From: Lutjanus erythropterus
Taxonomy: Eukaryota; Chordata; Actinopteri; Lutjaniformes; Lutjanidae
Reading direction: 5' to 3'
Length of the DNA stretch: 64,000 nucleotides
Assembly: GCA_020091685.1 (NCBI GenBank)
Contig: CM034592.1
Coordinates: forward strand, 43,669,622 to 43,733,621
In this document: positions 50,996 to 61,604 of the stretch, in pieces
How the letters are laid out: the number at the start of each line of letters is the position of its first letter
How positions within the stretch are numbered: position 1 is the first letter of the stretch
The notes under the pieces: model-generated
The model's input: only the letters and a program-made list of their open reading frames with translations
The model's database searches: none
Told to the model about the DNA's origin: nothing
Position numbers and translations under genes: made by a program

Positions 50996-51032
50996 CTTTG
51001 TTAGCCAGGCGGACACAGTTGATTTTGGTTTC
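50996..51032 (-). CDS. ptprt: ptprt 37-nt microexon, end of membrane-proximal FN3/stalk
   Basis: Seen: on the minus strand a pyrimidine-rich acceptor ending tctctccacag precedes 37 nt encoding ETKINCVRLANK plus the first base of a Gly codon, followed by a GTATGA donor. It is too short to stand out as an open frame. Its phase (ends after codon base 1) exactly matches the acceptor phase of the exon at 25660-25795, giving ...VRLANK-G-ASTQ.... Family knowledge: type IIB receptor phosphatases carry a conserved ETKI-C-V-ATKG segment at the end of the fourth fibronectin III repeat, on the extracellular side just before the membrane; PTPRM has ETKIDCVQVATKG and PTPRT ETKINCVRLATKG (from memory). Asn replaces Thr at residue 11 here. 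Because 37 is not a multiple of 3, skipping it shifts the frame. The neighbouring upstream exon is not in the window. Confidence 0.88.
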
Positions 51033-51124
51033 CTGTGGAGAGAACAGAAAAACAGACAGACTGTTTAAGTAACTTGTGGTAAATTTTAGGACTCATCCTT
51101 CAAATAGAATCACTTTTACAGCTT

Positions 51125-51468
51125 TTAAATGGGCCATATAGTGCTTGTTTTAAAGCTCATGCTTATATTTTGGAAACAGGCTTCCAAACTACTTCCATTC
51201 CAAGCTAACAGCATATTATGCAAATGTGTTACATAGTGATGTCACCAAGTAAGAGAAGTAAGACTGGAATAACAAATGAGTCAGCTCAGTGGCCCGGACT
51301 TGGATTGGCAACTCTGCAGACCTTTTAGAGGCACAAAAACTAGTTATTAATAATTGTTCGAAGTTTAGTTTCTGAGTGGGAATAGTTCCTGCCTGCAACT
51401 AAAGACCACATGTTGATATTTTTTTTATAAATCGAGTTTAGAAAGTAAATAATACGTCATATAATTAA
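51125..51468. mobile_element. Probable TTAA-type element (ttaaatgggccatat end)
   Basis: ttttaaatgggccatatagt and the downstream blocks gtgttacatagtgatgtcac and gaggcacaaaaac follow the order of a frequent fish non-autonomous element. The right end near 51466 is degraded. It lies about 90 nt upstream (transcript sense) of the 37-nt exon acceptor. Confidence 0.5.
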
Positions 51469-51580
51469 AGGTTCCATGTATTTTTTTCACTAACAAACTG
51501 AAATCAGTGAAAAACCATTAACTTAAATCAATGATCTCATTTAGAATCATATTCAGAAAATGTTTTGCAATAATTGCAAT

Positions 51581-52090
51581 CCTGATTCTAAAAAAGTTGC
51601 GATGCAAAGCATAAATACAACATAATATGATAATTAGCTTATCTATTTTTTTTTTTTACATATATTCAATTGAAAAGTGTACAAAGGCAATATTTCTAAT
51701 GTGTTCCTTGATCAACCTCATTGATTTTTGTAAATATGTCTTTATTCAGAATTTTATGCCATCAACACATTTCAAACCATAAGGGATGGGGCCAACAAAA
51801 GCACCGGAAAAGTTGTGAACTCCATGGAACATGGAACATGGAACATTACACAGGTAAACAGGTTAACTGGTAAATAAAAAAAAAAAAAAAAAAAGTGGCA
51901 TTCCTGAAAGGCCCAGTCACTCACAAATATATGGATTATTAGGACTGTATAAAGGATGTTATATGCTTCCTATAGCTTGGAAGCACTTTATAAATCTGTA
52001 AATGTTTGTAAACATAGTTTGTTTGCAAATAATTGCAATCTGTTTTTATTTGCATTTTACACAGCATTCTAACTTTTTTAGAATAGATGA
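51581..52090 (+). mobile_element. Deleted Tc1-family element with both ends
   Basis: It starts cctgattctaaaaaagttgc and ends aacttttttagaatagatg, inverted versions of a widely known fish Tc1-like terminus. The leader ggaaaagttgtgaactccat, cacaggtaaacaggttaact and gaaaggcccagtcactcaca is kept, then it jumps to the 3' tail gcaatctgtttttatttgc. The transposase is deleted, leaving about 510 bp. A poly-A run (51871-51889) and three tandem atggaac units (51824-51845) are local changes. Confidence 0.88.
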
Positions 52091-55000
52091 TGTAAAATTG
52101 TATTCAGTTTGCAGTTAATGGGGTAAAAAATGCTAAATCCTGTAGATTAAAGTCACGGAGTAAACCCACACCGTGATGCTAATAGTCTTTAAAGATGATC
52201 AATAAGATCATGAGACCATGTTATTAGTTTTTCATCCTATTTTGCAATACTTGATTAGTCCCAAAACACACATGTAAAAACACATTAATAATGTCTGGAT
52301 CAATAAGCTATTGTGTTAGACGCTGGCCAGATCCATCATCCTCACTTCATACACAATCATAATTGAAGCGTGGACATGCACACTGCAAACCCTGTGCAGC
52401 CAATCTTCTAAACCAAAAGTGTAAAATACACACAGAGACATGTTATTCTCCCTCATATTACCTTTTCCCGTCCCTATTTTTACTCTGCTTTATCTTGTTT
52501 TTCAGTTTTATTCTCTTTATTACATTCTACAGAAGTGAATTTTACACATATTGTGAAGGAATGCTTATTATTACAATTAGATGATTCTATAATAAACATA
52601 AAGTCTGAATATATTAAGAGTAAATTAATGTATTTCATATCATATATGTCATACATACACTGTCAAACATCATACAGGAATTTAGTGGAATCAACTAGTT
52701 TTTTTTTCATTAACTTTAGTTAAATTTGTTTTAATTTTTAGTTTTTATTTAATTTAAGACCACTGCAGAGCTCATAAATATGAATTATTCTGACTTGAAT
52801 TCTTTGAGTCTAATTAATGTTCTGCTGCGTGTTCACTCAACTCATTAAATTAGGTTTCCAAATAAACTTGTTCAGTGTATGAGCAGACTTCCCAGCATGG
52901 AGCTGTTAGTTAAAACCCATTAGACCCCTCTGTTTTGTAATTTGAAGAAAATGTAGAACCTTACAGTGTGTCTTTAATACATTTTAAGATAAGTCATGGT
53001 TGTTTCTTTTCAGAATACTAAAAAAAAAAAAACTATGCTAATCATGACATCAATATCAAATTTGTTGTCTCTGATTCAACTTGATATCATGAGCTTTTCT
53101 CAAGTTCACTTAACTTCACTCAATTGGTTTTACATTTTCAAAAGTAATAAGACGACTTTGAACCAGATAATTTCTAAGGCAGGAGGGAAGCATAAATTTT
53201 GAAGTTGAACCAGCTTTAAATGATTTATAGTGTATACCAGTATTATTATAAATCTCAGTGGGTCACATCTCTCTCAACCTCTGTCTCATATCTTTCCGTC
53301 GAGCCTACAGCCTTTGCGCTTTCAGTGTCGTCTTTTTTTTTTTTCCTGTTCCTCACACTTTAGATTCCCGTGGTTCCACCGTTCCTGTCATTCTCTTTCT
53401 GATGGGCTGTCACCACTTGAGGAGGCGTGTGCTGTTCTTTATCCCAGCTCTTTTCATTCCTTCACTGCTCCCGTCTTTTCCCCTTTTCTCCCCTCCATAA
53501 TGCGCTGTCACCAGTAAGTGTACGTATCTAACCCACTTGTCATACAGAGATTGGCCTCCTTCACATGTTGGCCCATTTGTCTTCATCAAAGACGATTACT
53601 ACAGCAGCTGCCGACACCGACGCCTGTCACTTTAGCATTTGAACAAAGTCACTCCCAAGGTACTGCCCATGTGCATTTATTTTCCTCTGAATTTTGGCAT
53701 TTTCAGGTCATATTAACATTGAATATATATTTTTGACAACTGAAACCTGCAAGAACATGTCAAAGTCTTCAACAACGTCTATGTTTCAGACGCAGTCTGG
53801 TGATTTTGCGCAAAAAGTGGCAGGTTTTAACTGCTGATGGAGATGTTATCAATCCCACAACATCTTACACGCTAAATTTAAACTTTCCATTGACTTGGAA
53901 AGTAAATAAAATGGAACAGAAATATCAAGTTAAAAACAAAGGGTGACACAAATGGTAACAGCTTGCAGCGTAGTTAGCTGCTACTCAAGAAAACCTGCTC
54001 AACTGGCGACTGTTTTAACACACTGGATTTGCATAATAGCTAATTTCAAGGCTACTGAATGACAGTTGCTTAACACAGCCTGCTGGGTATATTGATACAG
54101 AGTTTAGATTGTGTGTGTTTGACTGAAGGTGTTCAGGTGAACTCTCAAATCACAGCTCCGTGTACTGGTGTGGACAATCTGACCAGAATACAAGACTGTT
54201 AAAGCTCCTATTTGTACAGTCATGTTCAGTCTCCATTCCTTTACTAAAAGGACAAGTCAGAATTTTTCACGACTTGCATTTGGATGACAACTGGCTTCTG
54301 ACTGATAAGGACTAAATGACAGCTGCCACACACACACATTGTATATACACAGGACAAGGGAACCATGAAATCATCTTACAATGCTCAAAAACTGATCGTG
54401 TTGATTGATGAACGTTGTCGTTGCCATGAGACATCTACCTGCTGGTGTCACGCTGTCAGAATATGATGAAGAAAGATAGAGCAGGAGCAAACTGAGAGAC
54501 AGAGTGCATGAAGTTTAATATTCAGTGTTATTGTGGCTGCATTATCGGGAAGTGGATTTCAGTTACTTGCTATTTTTTACCTTCTCGTGTTTTCATTTTG
54601 TGCAATCAATCAGTCAGAGTGAAAGAGAAAAGGTACAATGGTGAGCAAAGCAGGGGAAAGGAACATTTTTGTTCATACGCCCGATGTTTGTTATCATCAC
54701 GTTTGTGTGCTTGTGTCTGCATGCTGATGCACCTGTCTTTTGCGCGTGCCTGCACGTGTGTGTGCGTGCTTGAGTGTGCGGTGGCTTATGAAGTTAAAGA
54801 GCAGGGAAGATGAATGTTAGTGGATGATGGATGGTGTGAGCCTCTCAGCTGGATCTCTCCACAAGACTAAACACACCTGCCTCTACTGCATCTCTGTCTG
54901 CTCTCCGTCTGTCTGTCTGTCTGAATGATATCTGGCTGTCTGTCAGCTTTAATGTCTTCTTTATCTAATCTTCTCATTGGTCTCCGTACCTAAATGCATA

Positions 55001-55261
55001 ATCTGATTGTAGGCACCTACGAGAAACTTAGAAACTCAGAATGTTAACACATTCATGCATGGCCTCGAACAGAGATCAGTGCATTTTGTGCTCATCTGGA
55101 AATATGAAAAGATCAGTCTGCCCTCACCAGATAAATTGACCATATAGGGAAGACGTTGAAGGGAACAGATGGGGCAAACACCAAGACTTTCACCCAGGAA
55201 AATGCTGTTTGTGTCCTGTGTGAAACTAACCCAGGTCAACGTAGGCCTTTTACACAACATA

Positions 55262-55832
55262 TCTCGCGTTTATGTATCTTGGGGGGTGTTGTTCATGAGT
55301 GACAGTAAGATGGAACATGAGATGAACAGTGTCAGCAGCAGTGCAGGTGTCGGAACAGTTGTGGTAGAGGAGGAGCTGAGTCGCAAGGCAAAGTTTCTGA
55401 TTTACCAGCAGATCTACGCTCCGATCCTCACCTATGCTCATGAGTTTTGAGTGGTGATGCAAAGAATGAGACTGTGGACACAAGCAGCTGAAAGCTTCTT
55501 TTCAAAGGGTGGCTGAACTCAGCCTTAGAGATAGGGAGAAGAGCTCAGACATCAGGAGGGAACTCAGCTCCTCTACGTTAAAAAACGGTAGAACGGTGGT
55601 TCGAGCATCTGATTGGGGCACGTTCCATTGGAAGGATACCCCGGGGTAGACCCAAAACTCCCAAAACTCATATGTATATCATCTGGCCTAGGAATGCCAT
55701 GGTATCTCCCAGGAGGAGTTGGACAATGTTGCTGCGGAGAGGGATGTCTGGAATACCCTGCTTAGCCACATGCCCTGGATGGATGGATGGACGGACGGAC
55801 GGACAAACGGATGGACGGATGGATGGATGACC
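55262..55832 (+). mobile_element. Rex3-like (RTE clade) LINE, 3' end
   Basis: The plus-strand translation gives WGVLFMSDSKMEHEM, then VVVEEELSRKAKFLIYQQIY and PILTYAHEF, then, after frame changes, parts matching the C-terminal region of fish RTE-type reverse transcriptases (usual form: YLGVLFTSDGKMEREI, RELSRKAKLSIYQ, PTLTYGHELW). It ends in a GGATG/GGACG tandem tail (55777-55830), as Rex3 does with GATG repeats. It is 5'-truncated and carries several stops and frameshifts. Its sense is opposite to ptprt. Confidence 0.82.
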
Positions 55833-56625
55833 AAGTAGTTAAGGTTCCTAAATCTAATCAAACTGTGACCATTTCACGTTTACAATGTGATACTCTCCAA
55901 CAGTTGTATATGTTGTTTTGGGCATCATTCGGTATGAAGACATGTTGGAAAAGACATAATACAATGATAATATTATATATGAAGACAACTGATCTTCAGA
56001 AGTTAATTATATATTAAGACCATATGAGTACCTATGTTTTCATTGTATGGACTGGTTTCAAATGAATTATTGCGTTATTGCAGCTTGCTAAAAATACATT
56101 TTTGTGCATTCCACCACTTTTTTGTAAAACAAGCTCTACTGAACTACTAATATATACACCTAAAAAGACATAATTAAGAGATGATATTAAACTTGATATT
56201 TAAGGAGGAGGTCAACTGATTATATCAAACAGTTTGCTTCCATGAAGACATACAATATGTCTGTAAATCCATTGGGATAAAGTGTCACAGAAGGCCTCAG
56301 CTGTAATAGATGTGCCCATCATAAGGGCAGACTTTCCTTTTTTTTTTAAAGTGTGGTGTATATCCTACAAATAGGCACCACGGGAATAAGATCAGTTCAC
56401 TGAGCACCAGTGACTTGTGTTTCCTAGAAATTGGCCCTATCGTGCCTATTTACGGTCCATTTAGAGGCCCGGCTGTTCTGGATTCACAGTCGCAATGAAT
56501 AGGAGCGCCGCCTCGTCTTCACTCATGCTAATGGGCTAAACCTCAGGAGGTTGCAAGAAGCAAAGTTAATAAATGTAAGGCCAATTTATTGCCCTGCCTC
56601 TATCCAGAGAGGCTGGGAGACGAGA

Positions 56626-56648
56626 GGGATGGGGGTGGGGGTGGGGGG
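56626..56648 (+). other. G-quadruplex-type motif
   Basis: Four G runs of 3, 5, 5 and 6 separated by AT, T and T within 23 nt. It satisfies the usual G3+N1-7 pattern with very short loops on the DNA strand opposite to the ptprt sense strand. Confidence 0.8.
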
Positions 56649-57018
56649 TTGTTTACGGTGGAGACACTGGAGACACAGTGTGTGTGTTTCTGTGTGTGTA
56701 GTAGTTAACTTTGTCCAGCCTGACAAGAATACTAAGTGTGTATAGGAGATGCAGCTGCTGTGTGGGTGAGCTCTCTCCCTCTCCGTCTATCTATCTTTCC
56801 ATCTTCTGCTCTTTTTTTCTCTTCCCTACCAGCGAACCGTTGGTTGGGTCAGTGTTCTGACTGACGGGCAGGATTTCCAACCATGTGTGTTTTCCATCTG
56901 ACTTCTGGAGGCTATGATTGGCTGTAGGGGTTCCCAGGCAACCCAGGGTAACAACTTTTTTTTTTCCCCCCCGGAACCTGTCACGCACTCGTCCTTACTA
57001 TATGTCTATTCTCCTCTA

Positions 57019-57821
57019 CACTCTAGGGTTCTTCCTGAACGGCTGAGGATCCACCCAGAACCATTTGTTTCAGAAAACCCCTTTTGGGGTCAAGGGTTGT
57101 ATGTAAGACTAATGGTTCCATTAAGAAGTCTTTACATCCAAAGAACCCATTTTAGGAGAAAGTTTGTTGAAACCCATAATTAAGGGTTTCATGTACCATA
57201 ATAAAAAAAGGGGTTTTAGTAGAACCCCCTGGTTGGGTTGTGGATAAAACCCTTGAAAATATAAAACGGTGCTTGATAGAACTCCTTTTGGATCATTCTA
57301 GATAAAATGTTTGTAATATAAAAAGATTCTCTGTAGAACCCCCTGAGTCTAATCTAGATAAACCCTTTGAATATAAAAAATGTTCTTGATAGAAGCCTCT
57401 GGGTGGGTTCTAGATATAACCCTTGGAGTATAAAATGGTTTTTGGTAGGACCCCCCAGGTGTGTTCTGGATAAAATCCTTGGAATATAAAAAGTTTGTCA
57501 GGAGGACCCTCTAGACAGGGTCTTGTTCGCTCCCTTAGAAGTTGGAAAGGTTTTGGATAGAACCTCCTCGGATAGGGTTCTGGGTGGAACCATGACAACG
57601 GAGAGGGTTTCTCTGCAGAAGCTCTCAAATGAGGAGCCTGGTTGGTACCTTTTACAGATGGTTCTAGGTTTAACCCTTTATGTTGGGTTCTGTACAGAAC
57701 TCTCAGAGGGTTCCAAGTAGCACCTTTATAAAAGGTTCTAACAGGAACCTAAAAGGGCTTTCTAAGGGAACAAGCAAATAACCCTTTATGGTCAAAGTTA
57801 GAGCCTTTATTTCTAAGAGTG
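57019..57821. mobile_element. TA-flanked element built of ~56-bp hairpin units, copy 1
   Basis: It lies between TA at 57017 and TA at 57822. Ends are inverted: cactctagggttctt at the left, cactcttagaaataaaggct read inward from the right. The middle holds about five tandem units of about 56 bp anchored on ATAAAA at 57261, 57318, 57373, 57430 and 57485. Each unit has ggttct...agaacc and gggttctagataaaaccc palindromes. No transposase; open frames through it are by-products of the repeats. TA targets fit a Tc1/mariner-type mover, by inference. Confidence 0.75.
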
Positions 57822-57885
57822 TATCTATTTGTGTGTACTAAATCAGTTTTGCTAGCGGCTTTGTCTAGTACCAAAAGCTCTTGTG

Positions 57886-57918
<33 letters not shown>

Positions 57919-58480
57919 TGGTGTGAAAGGTTCACATACATTCATTATCCACACACACACACACACATTTTAGTTTGACTGATAACTTCAGCTGATGTTA
58001 AAGTCTGCCTGTCACATCGATATTGTGTACACGTACGTAACTGTGTGTGCACAAATTCCTACACACACGCCTGCCCACGAGCCAAAAGCAAGAAAATGTG
58101 TGCTCCCCCCCCCCCCACCACACACACAAAAACAGAATAAAAGTGCATTTAGGGATTTTCGAGTCAGCTGAGTGCATCTTGATTGACATCAACTGTCAGT
58201 TGGTAAAATCTCTCTCTATGTCTCTCTCCGACAACCTCCAAAATATGCACTCTGAGGCTCGCTCGGTGGTGCGGTGTGTGTGTGTGTGTGTGTGTGTGTG
58301 GCTGTGCGTGTGTGTGTGAATGACGTTGATTGTCAGAGCACCTTGGCCAACCCCTGAGGCTTTTTACTTGTCAAGAAAGGTGTCTGGCTGCATTTTTCAT
58401 AGCGCAGGAGGGCATGTTTTTCCGTGTGTGCCACCGTTTCCTTTTGTTTCGTGCCATTTCTCGGCCCATTTCTCCTCGTC

Positions 58481-58520
58481 TTCCTCCTCCTCCTCCTCCT
58501 CCTCCTCCTCCTCCTCCTCT
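58481..58520. repeat. (TCC)n microsatellite, about 13 units
   Basis: An uninterrupted trinucleotide array; poly-Leu, poly-Pro, poly-Ser and poly-Gly frames across it are artefacts. Confidence 0.95.
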
Positions 58521-59421
58521 GTGTTTCTCTAACAATTCTCCCTCTCCTCTTTCCACTCTACTTTTGTGTCTTTCCTCCCTCTTCCTTCAGTTTCCCAGCT
58601 TCATCACCTGTCTGTCTCCTCTTCTGTCCTCCCATGAATTTTCCCAGAATTTTACATCCCGTGTTTTATCCATTTCACCAATGTTCTTATCTACGCCACA
58701 TGAGAAAGAAGTCGGTCCATGTAATGTCTGTCACGTCTGTCATCTGTTTTTTTTTTTTTGCTATTCCTCCTCTTTAAATGAAAAATATGCACTAAGTCAT
58801 AAATAACCATGATGCATCGTCAGAGATTAAATAAACATGCTAAATTGAAATATGGCTTCTCTACCAACAACGCTCCAGCCACGTTCTCCTTTGAAATTTC
58901 CATTCCAGTACGGAACGTCTGTTTTGTTTTGGCCTGTATGCGTCCACACACTTCCTGTTACATGTTTATTCACTTTACATGGAGCCAAAATTAATACAGA
59001 ATGTTCACCAAATGAGTTAGTGTCTGTTTATGAGTCACAGAAAACCATTAATAATCTTTTGGAGGAGTATATGTTTATGATGGCTGAATTGAGCAATACG
59101 TTAATACAGTCTGGCAAACAGTAAGACAGACAGTCACTGAACAGCAACTCCAGACTGTGCATTTTCACAGCAGACAGAAAATTGACAGATATAAACAGCT
59201 GGTTAACTTACAGCGGAGGACTTATGGTCGCTCATCATTGCCAAGGAACAATGTCACCCTCACCTTGTGCTCATGTAGGTTTAGTATCCTTGGAACCTGC
59301 AGGCAACCTACTCAAGCTTTGAGTCTGTGAAGGATGTTGCGGGGGAAACAACTCGCTACAATATTTTGAATTTGGACTGCAGTCATTTTTGAATGCTAAG
59401 GTGAAGTATATATTTCATCTT

Positions 59422-60161
59422 TTAAGGTCCAGACTGTAAGATTTAAGGGGAACTATTGGCAAAATAAGGCAGAAACCTTAAAAACACAATATATCCCTGC
59501 AATGTTGTGACTGTGACGTTTCACTTGCGATGACTTTGCCGCAACATTATAGTTGCGTTGTTACGTTTCATGTAGTTCATATACAAAGTATGCAATGTTG
59601 TGATTCTGATGTTCATTCATTTATGATGTAGTGATGTTCAAATTTCACTTAAAACCTTATGTTGCAGCAGTGCTCCTGCAGCGACCGTGTGATAGTAGAG
59701 ACCCTGCATGCAGCATTCTGGGGATTTATTTTCTGTAACCACTTATTCCCGAAGGGTCGTGGGGGGCTGGAGCCTATACTAGCTGACATTGGGCGAGAGG
59801 CAGGGTACACCCTGGACAAGTCGTGAGTTTATCGCAGGGCTGACACATAGAGACAGACAACCACTCACACTCACATTCACACCTACGGGCAATTTAGAGT
59901 CACCAATTAACCTAGCATGCATGTCTTAGAACCCAGAGAGAACCCATGCACACATGAGGATATATTCTGGGCATATAAAGTGAAAAAGTGGTGGAAAAGT
60001 TGGGACAACATACTGGCAACATCTAAGATAACATGACCATACAACAATGACCATACTCTGGAATTTCACTTGGTCAGTGGCCACAGGTGAGAGTGAGAAA
60101 AGCTTTGCAGTCTGCAAGCTTACCACTATATGCCACTGAATCTTACACACTGGTCCTTTAA
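59422..60161. mobile_element. TTAA-flanked element interrupted by a fish repeat
   Basis: TTAA at 59422-59425 and 60158-60161. The left end ggtccagactgtaagattt and right end (inverse) ggaccagtgtgtaagattc are inverted counterparts. I recall the pair as a very common fish element. It contains the interspersed repeat at 59729-59940, so that repeat inserted later. Confidence 0.8.
59729..59940 (+). repeat. Common teleost interspersed repeat, uninterrupted copy
   Basis: ctgtaaccacttattcccga, agctgacattgggcgagagg, cacattcacacctacgggca and gagtcaccaattaacct occur in unbroken order, giving the reference for the split copy at 2902-3660. Confidence 0.85.
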
Positions 60162-60384
60162 ATCTCCTCACATGTCTTTTCACTCTTCCTCCATCTTTCT
60201 ACACTCATCTTTTCATTTTTCTCATCTCTCACCTCTCTCCTCGTTTTCTCTTGTTTTTGCTTCTTTTCTTTACTTTACATCTTGGGAAACTCCCAGATGA
60301 TCGCTGCAGTGCGCAAGACAAGAGCAGACCGATGGAGGTGGGAAGCTGAAACACTTGAGCCAAGAACCTGGCTGCAGGCCTGGC

Positions 60385-60640
60385 TCGCAGTCACCATTCC
60401 AGATCATCCCTAAGGTGCTGGATGGGGAAGAGGTCAAGTCTCTCCAGGCAAGGTCTTCTACATCAATCTGGGGAAACCGTTTCTTTTTGGACCTCAATAT
60501 TGAAACAGGACAGGGCCTTTCCCAAACTGTTGCCATAAAGGTAGTAGTACACTGTTCTCTCTTTCTCTGTATACATATAGCCTAAAGAATTCCCTTAACT
60601 GGAACTAAAGGGCTTGCCAAACAATGTACATTGTCGTTTG
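60385..60640 (-). pseudogene. Tc1-family transposase remnant (C-terminal part)
   Basis: The plus-strand blocks cagatcatccctaaggtgct, ggaaaccgtttctttttgga, gaaacaggacagggcctttc and aactggaactaaagggcttg are the reverse of a fish Tc1-like transposase gene. On the minus strand this gives ERPCPVS, then KRFPQIDVEDLAW, then a shifted version of the segment equivalent to SPDLNPIEHLWDE of the DDE catalytic domain. It is frameshifted and lacks the N-terminal DNA-binding part and both ends. The plus-strand frame with PFQIIPKVLDGEEV is its antisense. Confidence 0.82.
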
Positions 60641-60971
60641 GAGGATTTGACATAAAGGTCTAAATCCATTAATACGTCACAGCGGTTTGTAGAGACTCTC
60701 TCACTGACTGTTATCCTTCCTTCCTTGAGTTTTTCACTGTGAAAACCATGTCCTCCATTCCTCTCATTTCTCTTCAGCCCTGCCGGCCTCCTTCTTTGCC
60801 TCCAGTATTATATCTTCTTTAATGTCTCTTTCACTCTTTTTAGACTCTTATTCCCCCTCCCTCTGTCGTTCCTCATCCCTAAGTCCCCAATCACTCTTGC
60901 TCTTACTTCTCTTACTTACAGCCCCAGGCACTTTATTCTTGTCTGTGTGTGTGTTTTCCTTTAATGTGGGT

Positions 60972-61003
60972 GGTGTGTGTGTGTGTGTGTGTGTGTGTGT
61001 GCA

Positions 61004-61042
<39 letters not shown>
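60972..61042. repeat. Interrupted (GT)n microsatellite
   Basis: Two GT runs separated by gcatgtat. Related shorter arrays lie at 57890-57916 (CA) and 58275-58318 (GT). Confidence 0.95.
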
Positions 61043-61044
<2 letters not shown>

Positions 61045-61149
61045 CATCACACAACATCGAGGGAGAAATCAAGATTGCCGTTGGTGAGCAGTTTTAATGT
61101 GCAGAGCGTCGACTAATTGGCACAATGATGGGAGATGAGAGACTGGCAT

Positions 61150-61600
61150 CAGACTGATGTCACCCCAGAGGGGGGAGAGAAGAGAGAGGGAAAGATGGAG
61201 GGCGATAAAGAAAGAGAGGGAGGGTTGGTTTAAAAAAAATGCAGAAAAGGAGGGAAGGTTGGAGCGTGAGAAAGGAAAATAGAGGTAGGAGGACAAGGAG
61301 GAGGCATGACGAGGGGGAGAGGAAAAGGAAACAGAGGAAGAGAAAAGCTGAGGGGAGGGCAAGAGAAACAGGTGGGAACCAACAAGAACAAGAGACATAG
61401 AGAATGAACAGGAAAGAAAGGGAGAGAGAGATAGGATGATACAAAAGAAAGAAAGAAGAGAGTGGGAGGAAAGAAAAAATAGACAAGGTGGGAGGTTAAG
61501 AGTGATTGCAAATGGAAAGGTAATGAGGAAAGGAGGCACTGTAGAGAATGAGGGAGAACAGAAAAGGAAAAAAACAAAGAAATGAAGCAAGCATGAAGGG
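61150..61600. repeat. Long polypurine tract
   Basis: About 450 bp that is overwhelmingly A and G on the plus strand, with many short mirror-like agagag and ggagg runs. Three overlapping Ser/Phe/Leu-rich frames on the minus strand come from this composition and are not genes. Confidence 0.75.
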
Positions 61601-61604
61601 CTGG

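Noticed and set aside
58330-58806. 158-codon frame with poly-Pro, and overlapping poly-Leu and poly-Gly frames
   Set aside because: They are read through a TCC microsatellite; no homology or splice signals.
60355-60585. Plus-strand frame containing PFQIIPKVLDGEEV
   Set aside because: It is the antisense of a Tc1-family transposase relic.
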